NCBI GenBank assembly: GCA_029783825.1
Contig: JAREIK010002450.1
Coordinates: 811,039 to 875,038 of the forward strand
Reading direction: 5' to 3'
DNA length: 64,000 nucleotides
From: Sapria himalayana
Taxonomy: Eukaryota > Streptophyta > Magnoliopsida > Malpighiales > Rafflesiaceae
Part shown: piece after piece, positions 55,055-64,000 of the stretch
How positions within the stretch are numbered: position 1 is the stretch's first letter
How the letters are laid out: each line of letters opens with the position of its first letter
Position numbers and translations under genes: made by a program
The notes under the pieces: generated by a model
The model's input: the letters and a program-made list of their open reading frames with translations, nothing else
Told to the model about the DNA's origin: nothing
Database searches by the model: none

Positions 55055-56240
55055 TAAAGGTGTCAAATAAGCCATACCGTCTCGGTACAAATCATTTTTA
55101 TAAGCTTGTTTGAGTATTACATGGTTTTAAGCATTGGCTATACCATGCTTTCACTGTTCTAAAAATGAGTAATATAGTATGATTTCTTAGCATGCCTTTT
55201 GGCTAGGTTGTATGGGTCATGCTAAGCTAGGTCAATCCTAGCAAGGCTAGCCTGATTCATTCTAGGCTAGCCTGGACTAGCCTGGTTTATTCCAGGCTAA
55301 CTTGGTTCATTTTAGCCTATTATTACTATTGATATAGTCTAATATCACGTGTTGGTAGGTAATACATGATTCTAACATAAAAAAATAGATATAATTCTAA
55401 TGATGTATTATATTTATTTGAAATTTTTTTTAGATTTGCATATAAATAGGATTGCTAAACTTTTATTGTATATTAGGATTTTTAAGGTATTTTAGTGAAT
55501 TTCTTATTTTTTCTAATGCAAGAAAAGTTATTTTTTATTTTTGTCTATATTGTCAGATTAATAATGTGAAACATACACCCAACATGAAAAATCTCATTAT
55601 ATGATTTTTTTAATGGTTTTAATAAATATATTAATAATTATTTTATTATTAGAAGCATTATCAAAATTAATAATAAATATTTTATTGTGAATATTATATT
55701 TTTTAAAGATTCACATCTTACACTCATATATGTTAGGACTGGCATGAAAATATAAAATCTCTAGAAATTATATAATTTTTTTATTAAATTTTTATTTTGA
55801 ATATACATAATAGATGGCAAGATATGTAAATAATGCATTATCGTGACTAGTTCAGATATTGGACATTATGAATATCACTCTATTATATTTTCTAAATTCA
55901 TTAATTATTAATTATTTTTTTTATTTTATAATATTTTATTATATTATTTCTATTTATGGACATACTTATGATAATTAGATTAAAAATAGGTTTGCATAAT
56001 ATTCACTATCATGGGATCTTCCAAAAATTTAATCAAAAAATACATGATCGTAATCAGTTTCGCCATGTCTTCATTCACAAAATTATTATAGTATATGATG
56101 TGGGTCAACAAAGATGAACCTGAACTAGATTCAACTTAAAATACTATGCCACTTAGTTGAATTTGCATGATATCTAATACATAATATTTATTGGTGTATT
56201 GATCTGTATATCTTTTAAGGTGATGTCATATCCATTCTTA
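55055..56240 (-). mobile_element. hAT copy inside copia-6, minus strand, degraded
   Basis: TAAAGGTGTCAAATAAGCC at 55055 is a mutated family terminus, followed by an arm rich in GCTAGCCTGG/CCAGGCTAG words (55200-55320). 55330-56180 is homologous to the minus-strand transposase region at 36160-37010 (TAATATCACGTGTTGGTA... and ATCTAATACATAATATTT). The other end fades at about 56240 without an inverted repeat. Confidence 0.7.
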
Positions 56241-58216
56241 TGTATATATATTTTTTGACAATATATATATTGTGCCAATCAATATATATATTGATCGCCA
56301 TGCTTGTTAAGGTGACTAGTGCTACATATACAAAAAAGTGTATATATGTATGTATATAGTATGTATGTTAGCTATATATATTTTTTTGTTGAGGAATGAT
56401 GATAACTAGTATTGGACTACATGTGATAACCCTGTGAAAGTTGACGATGAACACTTATTTTCTATGACTCATATTGATGAGATTTTAGTTTTTTTCCCAA
56501 AGATATGTAAGTTACTTGTTTAATGATTTATCTGAGGTTAATCTAGGTGAATTGTTGGTGATTGCATATCATTTATTTATTTTTGATAATCAATTAATTA
56601 GAGTATGATTAATATGTTTGATTTATACTAAACATGTCAGGAGATTTGAGATTTTGCTTTATTTATGTTTTTTTGTGGAATATTTTTTTATATGATAATA
56701 TTACTTAATTATTGGCATTTAAATTGATTTTCATGATGTGGTTACTTATTATATAGTCTCACGATTTGTGTGGGAAGATTTATGATGTGATACATACACC
56801 GATAGATATGATTGTGCTTAGGAGATTGAATGATTATATTTTTAATATTTTGTACATGTATCTGTAATTTACTGGGAGAGCGATATGCTATTTTGTAGAT
56901 ATAAATCTTTATTGAGAGGACACTCCCGAGTTTTTTGGAAAATTATTAGTGATTTTGGCATCTACAATGTCTCCTAGTTCTAGTAGACTTGGAAAGATCA
57001 ATCAGATTACTTTATAATTTTTTTGGTATGGTGGCAATGAGAGAAATATGAAGGGTGCTTCTTGAGAGAAAAAGTAATGACTTTTTTTTTTGTAGTAGAA
57101 CGTGACACACTCAAGAAATGTGTTTGGCTTTGTATCATGACACACTCAAAATTAAGAGGTTGTACAACATATTGTTAGATTTATTCAGGCTGGACCTTTT
57201 ACATGAACACATGCTAGTCTTGTTAAATTTATCCAGGAGTACTTCAAACTTTTTTTCTTATAAGGTATTAGCTAAATCCTAAAAACTTTTACTTTTACAA
57301 TTTTTTTCTTAATCTCATTTTATATTTTTGGGTTAGACTCAACGGTTAATGCTTATTCAACAAGTGATTATACTTATTTTTTGTTATGGAAAAATAATAT
57401 TAATATTGAATCGATTCTTTGCGACATTCATTCCTTTTGTATTTAAGTTTTTTTTGTAATTGATTTTTAGTTAATTATTTTGCTAAATAATTAAATTGTA
57501 ATAATATTTTTTTTTCATGAAGTTTATGTGAATGATTAAGAGGCCATATTGATGACTTTTTCAGAGACTGAGCGAGGTAAATTGTACCTATTTTTCATTA
57601 TCCTCGAGCTTCTCTACATACACTATTATCATTGATCCACTAGATGTGCACTGTCAGCTTAGATATTTATCATTAGGTAAATTAAAGATTATGGAATCAA
57701 TTATTAAGATGACGATTTCTATTGACAATGATAAATATTAATTAGAAAAATAAACTAGAATTTTCTATTTGACATATCATAAGAGTGTTAGTAGGGACTT
57801 ATTTAATCTAATTTATTTAGACATTTTTAAATTTTGTAGGATAATTATATTTGATGATTTGAGATATTTTATTATTTATAATTAAAAATTTTACTAGATT
57901 TACATGATTATCTATTTTTAAAGAAATATTTTATCTTTTCTAAAATTTTATTAAATAAAGAAAATATATCTTGGTTGTAATGTTAAAATATCGAGAAATA
58001 ATAATGCTTTGAAATATATTTCATATTAGTTTTTTTTGTTTTTTAAGGAGAATAAGATAATTTATTAGACATTTTGTATCAATACTTCTGCTTAAAATGA
58101 GATAGTTAAAAGCACAAATAAATATTTAGTTAGAATAATTAAGATATATTTATTAAATAGAAGCATTCCTAGATATTTTTTGGGATAATGTTTTTAATCA
58201 CTAATATCCGGATCAT

Positions 58217-58560
58217 TTGAATGTTATTTTTTATTTTTTTAGGCTGTCTCACTCTCAATTTGTGTATCTTAGGGAATATTTTTTTTTCTTTATTCAAAAA
58301 TTTTGGATTTACTTGACACATTATTTTGTTGATGATTACGTGTATTACTCACAAGAGTATTACTCACAAGAGGCTCAGGGGATCATTACGTGTGTGATTG
58401 TGTTATTTTTTAAGGATATATCCTATTTCAAGGTCTCGATTCTAGAAAATGCATATTTGGACATCTTAGTAATAAGTTCATTTTCTTGTTTATTTGTTAC
58501 ATCTCAAAGAGTGATAACTAAATTTGCTCATGCACATCATACTACCATAGTTGGTTTTTA
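58217..58560 (+). pseudogene. copia-6 integrase-RT linker region (broken)
   Basis: An open frame of 114 codons whose middle (CVIVLFFKDISYFKVSILENAYL) can be laid over the copia linker block K-C-V-F-x-G-Y then Y-x-C-Y-x-P then S-x-D-V-x-F-F-E. The start is a sequence also present at 63660-63800 in a neighbouring copia. The match is weak residue by residue; position before RT supports it. Confidence 0.5.
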
Positions 58561-58979
58561 GGAGAGTAGTTAGACATCACTTGGTGTCATATCCGATCAC
58601 AATTTTGTTGAGGTCTCTGATAGTGTGCGTTAAGAGGAGTTATTTGGTGTGTCTCATATGACATGAAGTGTGAGTTTCCCAATGCGAAGGAGATAATGAT
58701 GAGATATTTGATGATTCAAACCTAAATGTATATACATCTATAATATTCTATATTCAAGCCATTTGTTGTGTCAATTGATTCAGTTTATTGTGTCTACTTG
58801 GATTTTTTGATTGCTCTATCTAAGAAACTAAGAATGTGTTTTGATTAACACATACTATTACATATATTTTTTTTCCTATAATTTAATATTATATATTTTG
58901 ATTTATTATTTTTTCTTGATAATTATAGGATTGCAAATATTTTTTTGAGGCACTTAGTCATTTTGATAGAAGACATATT

Positions 58980-59500
58980 ATTTTGGGTGAACCAAGTACA
59001 ATCACCTCCATTTTTATATGAGATTTTATTTCTGATGCCTACAAGAAAGTATGTAGTGAGTTGTTAGTGAGTTGTTAGTGAGTATATATGAAGAAGACAT
59101 GATTTAAACAAAAGATTGGCCAGCTTAATACTAGATTGATAGCTAGAGGATTTACATAGATATAGTGTAAACTATTCAAATATTTTTTTTCCGGTGACTA
59201 AGATAATTATTATTAGATTATTATTTACTATGTTATTTCTAAAATGTAGATTATTAATAGCTGATTGTTAGAATATATGTCCTAATAATCTTGAGGAGGA
59301 AATAATTATTCAACAACTTTTAGGTTTTACTATTTCATGGAGTGCATGTGTGGTGTTTTAATGATACTAGTCATATAGACTAGTGATGTTAGTAGTATAT
59401 GTTGATGATATTCTTATTATATGAGATTAATTGTAAATCACAATTGAAATTATTCTTATAAACTCAATTTTAGATGAAATATTTGTGACATTAATTATTT
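58980..59500 (+). pseudogene. copia-6 reverse transcriptase (broken)
   Basis: Readable blocks: KIGQLNTRLIARGFT near 59115-59150 (the Y-K-A-R-L-V-A-K-G-F-T block), then a degenerate middle, then VVYVDDILII near 59390-59420, containing the YVDD active site of copia RT. Many stops and frameshifts lie between them. Confidence 0.8.
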
Positions 59501-59559
59501 TTTGTGTATTGAGGTTGTTTATTCATTGGGTATGATTTTTTTTTCTAGAGGATAAATTC

Positions 59560-60330
59560 TTTAATTATTTTATCCGATATTGACATGTGATGAATACTAA
59601 TCGACTCACTTCTTGATTTGGGAGTAAAGATATACATAAATATCGACACTTCAATTGGTTCTTTTAGATACATGAAGATACTATAAAATCTTAATTATCT
59701 AATAGTTATTAAATAATATATTACGTATCTTTTTAGTATAATTATTTTTTTTTAAGATTTTCTCAGAAAGATTCATATGGACTTAGTTCTTTGGATTTTT
59801 AGATATGTGAAAAAAAAGTTTCATGATATAAGATTTCTTTTAAATATCATGAATATAATTGAGTGGAGGCTTACTTAGATTATAATTAGATTTCTGTGAT
59901 CAAAGAGATGAGATATCTTACAAGGGTTTTGTATTCTTCTCAGAGATAACTTGATCAATGAGAAGAGTAAATGACATAGTATTATTTATATATCAAGTAT
60001 GATTGCATAGTATAAGATTATGACATTAGTTATTTATGAGTTTTAGTGAACCAATCACTTGTTTGATGAGTTGGGCATATTAATCCAAAAATGGGTGATG
60101 CTTTATTATGATAAAACTGATAATATTATATTTCATGAGCGAATAAAATATATTGAGATCAATTGTTATTTATATCAAATAATATATATAATAATTCTAT
60201 AGTTATATGCTACGTGCTTATCAATGAATAAATTAATAATATCTTCACGAAGGTACTTAATAGATTACAAATATTTTATCTATCTTCTAAGTTAAGTATT
60301 TTTGAAATGTACGTATTAGTTTGAGGATGA
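59560..60330 (+). pseudogene. copia-6 RNase H and C-terminal end (broken)
   Basis: Blocks in order: LWIFRYVKKKFHDI (the I-L-R-Y-L-K block), SKR and a S-x-I/IYISSMIA stretch for the A-E-Y-x-A region, TNHLFDELGI (the L-L-x-E-L-G block), then IIFHERIKYIEINCYLY, a clear match to the F-H-E-R-T-K-H-I-E-x-D-C-H-F block near 60120-60180. Next, SRRYLIDYKYFIYLLS and EMYVLV give the C-terminal end before the 3' LTR. Confidence 0.82.
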
Positions 60331-60533
60331 TGTTAAATATTTAGTTTTGTTTTTGTTATTTTTCTTTGTATTTTTTATTTTTCTTCTTGTATGGAAGCAC
60401 ATAATATGTGAGCTGTCTCAATCTTAGTATATATTTGCATTATTTTCCTTTTTGAAGTTAATGAAAAACTTGTCACTTTTTTTTTCTCTCTCTATCTTTC
60501 TCTTTCTTTCCTCTAAAACCTGAAACCCTAATA
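60331..60533 (+). repeat. 3' LTR of copia-6
   Basis: TGTTAAATATTTAG opens directly behind TTGAGGATGA (purine-rich). The CT-rich segment 60477-60512 and the end AAACCCTAATA correspond to the 5' copy. Confidence 0.8.
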
Positions 60534-61524
60534 ATAAGTATGACTTAATGTAAAATATAACCTAAAACTAATTAAAACACTGTTATACTATGAGCACTTT
60601 ATTACATATATGACTTATAATAAAATAATAATGTTGTGATTTTGTATTTTTTATTTAGTTGCACATTTTAGTGTTTGTAATATATAAGCGTGTTTTAAAT
60701 ATTTTGATTTTATTTAAAACTTTCTTGTATCATTAATGAATTTATTAAAGTGATATATGTATTTTGTTTAATTCAATATGATATAAGTGTTGGTGAACAA
60801 TAATTTCTAGAGAAAGTCATGGTTCTAGTACTACGTTGTGTGTGAACATTAATTGCTGCATTTATTGTCATAACAATGTTTTTTTTCCAAACATATTTAT
60901 ATCTGGGAAGAATTTCATGATAGCTATATTTTCCTAAAGGAATTTTTTGATCAAAGGCCATAATGTTACTTGAAACCCTATCTTTGATTTTTTGTCAAAT
61001 TAATTGTTTTTTTGGAGTTCGCCTCTAAGGGGACCTTGATAAGTGCTTTTATTAATATATCATTACTATTATTCATTTGCTCCTTTGCATGGTGGTAGTT
61101 GGGCAAGAGGAAACTAGACTAGCTGACAACTAATGTATGTGGTAGCTGATTGATATTAGTATCTTGAGAGTCTCTGCTCTTTGTATGACATATAATAAGA
61201 TTTGAGATCGAATAGTTGAATTATATTTTTGAAGTATCTTTTACATATTCAAGATTATCTGTCAGTTAGTTGAATGCAGATTTTTTATAAATAAGGTTGA
61301 AATCAATCACTATATTGATACTCAGCATTTCAATTGCTTTCATGAGCTACTTCCTGTATTAACAAATCGTGCCTTAACTAATAGACAAATTATTCTTTTC
61401 GAGATTGACACTCATTGTCGAGGATACAACTTATTCTCTTGGAGATTGACATTCATTGCTGATGATACAAATTATTAGTGAGTGATAAGCTTCCATTCTA
61501 GTTGAGATTCATTAAAGAGTGATT
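60534..61524. other. AT-rich sequence, nothing recognised
   Basis: Between copia-6 and the Mutator-like MITE. One open frame of 62 codons at 60773-60961 (minus) has no family motif. No carboxylase exon was recognised. Confidence 0.35.
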
Positions 61525-61535
61525 TAAGTTTTGAC

Positions 61536-62121
61536 CAAGGAAGCACGGGCACGGCTCCCTACAGTCGTGTTCGCGTGTCTGACACCTGGACATGACACGG
61601 ACACGACACGGATACATGTCTGATACGTCACGTGGCGTATCGGATGGTTGCGTCGGCAGACGACAACCGTATCCATGCCTATAGTGCCTGACGTCCGACG
61701 ACATCGGGTGGCAAAGTTGCCGCATGGGCGACGTTGACCTCTGGCAGGGGGCAGACGCGATTTGAGGGTGAGGCAGGGAGCGGACGCGATTTGAGGGAGA
61801 GGCAGGAGCGGGCGCGAATTGAGGGGAGAGGCAGGGGCGGGCGTATTTGTGTGGGGATGTGAATAAAATAAAATATTTTTATAAAATAAAATAAATAATA
61901 TATATTTATTTTATATAATAAAATATTTTAATTTAATTTAATTTAATTTAATGAATTTTATAAAATACCTAATATTTATAATTAATAATTTTTATTTTTA
62001 TTTTTATTTTTTTTATCATACCGTATCCTAGCCGTATCTGTATCCTAGTTTTTTAGAATTTACCGTATTCCCGTATCCTGCCATATCGTATCCCCGTGTC
62101 TGTGTCCGTGTCCGTGCTTCA
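61536..62121. mobile_element. Mutator-like MITE, 586 bp, with 11-bp target duplication
   Basis: The ends GGAAGCACGGGCACGG (from 61538) and CCGTGTCCGTGCTTCA (to 62121) form inverted repeats. The flanking 11-mers TAAGTTTTGAC (61525-61535) and TAGGTTTTGAC (62122-62132) agree at 10 of 11 bases. Target duplications of 9-11 bp are typical of Mutator-like transposons, which is why I prefer this over hAT (8 bp). GC-rich left half, AT-rich centre, no transposase; a GGGAGAGGCAGGGGCGG-like motif is repeated about three times at 61745-61850. Confidence 0.78.
61745..61850. repeat. Short tandem repeat in the Mutator-like MITE
   Basis: Units of about 35-40 bp, each with GGCAGG[G]AGCGG[AG]CGCGA[TA]TTGAGG. 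Three copies can be followed, with small changes. GC-rich in contrast to the element's centre. Confidence 0.8.
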
Positions 62122-62132
62122 TAGGTTTTGAC

Positions 62133-64000
62133 AATGAGTAGTAAACATACTGATTCTCATTTTGCTAGTTGTACTTCAACATCAACAAGATGTTCTATTT
62201 TAGTTTCAAATAATAACGGATAAAAGAGGCTGAAGTGGTATGAGGAGTTGGAAAGGAAACCTACCGTTGTTTTGGGAATAGGGATACACTTGGAACATTT
62301 GATGCATTTATTTTAGAGTTGAAACATGTTTTTTGAGTTTATCAAGGTTGTAAAGTAGATTGCCCAACTTACCCAATGATTTTCATTTAGATCATTCATG
62401 GATACTATTTATATCTTTAATAATGAGTGCTTCAAATTATTCACTAGAGACAACGTAGTTGCTAGAATGCTAGATATTATGATTCTAGCATTTGTTTCTC
62501 TCATGTCAGACATATGAATAGTTGACTTAAAAGTTAATAGTTATATTATAAGTAATAATTCTTTGTATTTCTTTATTTTAATCTCTTGACTCTTTGATGT
62601 TCAAGTAACTAATGATACTATTGTCAAATAATGTTAATAATTTTCTAATTATTTTGCATCATGTATTTAACATTTTGTTATTTATTTGAAATCTTATAAT
62701 AATTAGTTGTATTAATAAATAATTAAATTGTAATATTTATTTTTTCTATTATTTTTAATTGAATTAACTAACTTTGAGGATAACATTCCTAGTAAATGAG
62801 CTCGATGAATTGTCTGTTTTTTTGACCCTTTGGAGACTCACTATATTTTTTAATTAATATTGATTCATTGTTTGTTTATTTTCAAATTAATCATTCTACA
62901 TTGTTTAAGTTGAAACTCTTAGAACTAAGTATGAAAAAGTTTTTATTAATTATGAGATATGTTAGTTATGAAATTATACTAGAGATTTATTTTTGACACA
63001 TTAGGAAGTAGTTAATTTAATTTTCTTTTATTTGATCGACACAAATATTTAAGGATTGTATAACAAAATTACACATGATAATTTTTATTTTTATGTTTTT
63101 TTATTAACAATGCACTATTTCTATATTGATGATTTAAATTAAAAAAATAAATTATATTTGTCAAAATAATTTAGATTTATCTTTTTGTGTTTTTATATAA
63201 TAGTCAATGCAATATGATTTTGATATTTATATTATGAGAAGTTATCACACTCTTGTGTATATCTTGGGCGAGTTCATCCCATATCTTGAGAAGTATGAGA
63301 TTATTTACTAGAAATTATGTTCTGATGCTCTCCAAAAATAAGATATTTAAAAGAAGAAATAATTATTTAGTTAAAATAATTATAATATTTATCTTGCGTG
63401 AAAGTATTCATTGACATTTTGAGGTGATGTAATATTCAATGTAATATGATTTTGCTATTCATATTCTGAAAAGCATTCACATTCTTGAGTATATCTCAAG
63501 TGAGTTCATCCTATATCATGAGATGCTTGAGATTATTTACTAGAAATCATGATTAGATGCTCTCCAAAAATAAGGTATTCAAAAAAAAGAATAAATATTT
63601 AGTTGAAATAATTTAATATTTATATTGCATAAAAATATTCTCAGACATTACTTACTGGTTAGTGCCATGTACGTTTGAGTATACATGTTCTGTGCTATGA
63701 TCTTTTTTCTCAAAAGGGATAAGTTGGTTGATCATGCCATTAAATATGTATTTTTTGCCTATGACTATACCCAAAAAGGGTATTAATGTTTTTTCCCAAG
63801 GCAAAAAAAATTTCTTTGTTATTATGATTATTGAGATTTATTATTCTTTTATTATTTTATTATTATTTTATTTATTATATTAAAGTGATATTATACTAAA
63901 AATATTATATTGTATTTTATAAGAATTTTGAAGTTAAATATTTTTAGATAAGAATAGTATTGATATGATTGGTTACTTGAGAAATTTATGTGGTATATGC
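62133..64000 (+). mobile_element. Ty1/copia fragment, plus strand, running off the window (copia-7)
   Basis: 63680-63830 reads, in one frame, AMIFFLKRDKLVDHAIKYVFFAYDYTQKGY-CFFPRQKKF, a close match to the copia integrase-RT linker (K-L-x-x-x-A-x-K-C-V-F-x-G-Y-x-x-x-Q-K-G-Y-x-C-Y-x-P). Upstream sequence from about 63180 belongs to the integrase end and is related to 58040-58200 of copia-6. The region 62133-63100 is a diverged, probably gag and early integrase part that I could not read. RT and RNase H would lie beyond 64000. Confidence 0.72.
63180..63640 (+). repeat. About 232-bp tandem duplication in copia-7 integrase
   Basis: Two head-to-tail copies offset by 232 bp: both have TCAATG[C/T]AATATGATTTTG, CTTG[T/A]GTATATCT, GAGTTCATCC, GAGATTATTTACTAGAAAT and GATGCTCTCCAAAAATAAG blocks. 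The copies are well matched, clearly younger than the element. Confidence 0.92.

Larger units (their letters stand above)
54685..60533 (+). mobile_element. Ty1/copia retrotransposon with short LTRs (copia-6)
   Basis: Related terminal repeats of about 200 bp (54685-54889 and 60331-60533) flank 5.4 kb with a Met-tRNA primer site, a diverged gag (about 56400-57250), an integrase end and linker, RT with YVDD, and RNase H, in copia order. An hAT (55055 to about 56240) sits inside. The octamer or pentamer beside the LTRs shows no clear target duplication (GTCAA left, ATAAG right). Short LTRs ending in AAACCCTAACA are usual for plant copia groups; a lineage name is not justified. It is inactivated by many stops. 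Confidence 0.82.
54577..64000 (+). other. Long TE-filled intron or 3' flank of the carboxylase gene
   Basis: The donor at 54577 is followed by about 108 bp, then a copia LTR. The remaining 9.4 kb hold the copia element, an hAT, a Mutator-like MITE and part of a further copia. No sequence resembling downstream acetyl-CoA carboxylase exons was recognised. If the gene is intact, its fourth visible intron exceeds 9.4 kb. Confidence 0.6.

Noticed and set aside
54680..60538. 5-bp target duplication around copia-6
   Set aside because: GTCAA on the left and ATAAG on the right do not match; the ends are decayed.
61498..61725. 75-codon minus-strand ORF rich in Arg, Cys and Pro
   Set aside because: It lies across the GC-rich left half of the Mutator-like MITE and has no family motif.
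1..64000. tRNA, rRNA, snoRNA or organelle-derived genes
   Set aside because: Reading both strands I found only primer-binding fragments complementary to tRNA-Met; no cloverleaf or conserved rRNA block was recognised. A covariance-model scan would be decisive.

Overview
This window looks like nuclear DNA of a flowering plant. It is strongly AT-rich and built almost entirely from old, broken plant transposons: CACTA, Ty3/gypsy, Ty1/copia, hAT and one Mutator-like element. They surround one recognisable host gene with spliced introns. That gene is the start of a homomeric (multidomain, eukaryotic-type) acetyl-CoA carboxylase. A monocot is possible but the sequence alone does not prove it. I saw no bacterial or organellar genes, rRNA, tRNA or CRISPR array.

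Layout. 1-3.5 kb: minus-strand CACTA (En/Spm) relic. 3.9-11.2 kb: a Ty3/gypsy element with both long LTRs, primer site, polypurine tract and a mutated 5-bp target duplication. 11.8-13.8 kb: an unidentified ORF followed by three nearly identical 511-bp tandem copies. 14.7-15.7 kb: less AT-rich unique sequence with one possible orphan exon. 15.9-26.2 kb: a second gypsy element, split by an hAT element that is itself nested in another hAT. 26.2-31.6 kb: further hAT pieces. 31.6-34.6 kb: AT-rich sequence I cannot assign. 34.6-38.2 kb: a nearly full-length minus-strand hAT. 38.9-52.6 kb: a mosaic of copia fragments on both strands broken by hAT copies. 52.7-54.6 kb: the acetyl-CoA carboxylase exons. 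54.6-64 kb: the following intron or flank, filled by a copia element with short LTRs, an hAT inside it, a Mutator-like miniature element, and another copia that runs off the window.

The host gene: four exons, all joining in phase 0, encode 322 codons of the N-terminal biotin carboxylase region through the glycine-rich ATP-grasp loop. The next expected exon does not appear in the remaining 9.4 kb, so the gene either has a very long TE-filled intron or is cut off here.

Two patterns stand out. One hAT family is repeated about ten times, with GC-rich arms in otherwise AT-rich DNA and 8-bp target duplications still readable at three insertions. Separately, the dead elements carry many local tandem duplications (13 bp x7, 126 bp x2, about 232 bp x2, 246 bp x2, about 475 bp x3, 511 bp x3). 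I found no convincing new biological system; the items above are the most unusual observations. Element lineages are named from conserved protein motifs read by eye, and boundaries marked approximate should be treated that way.
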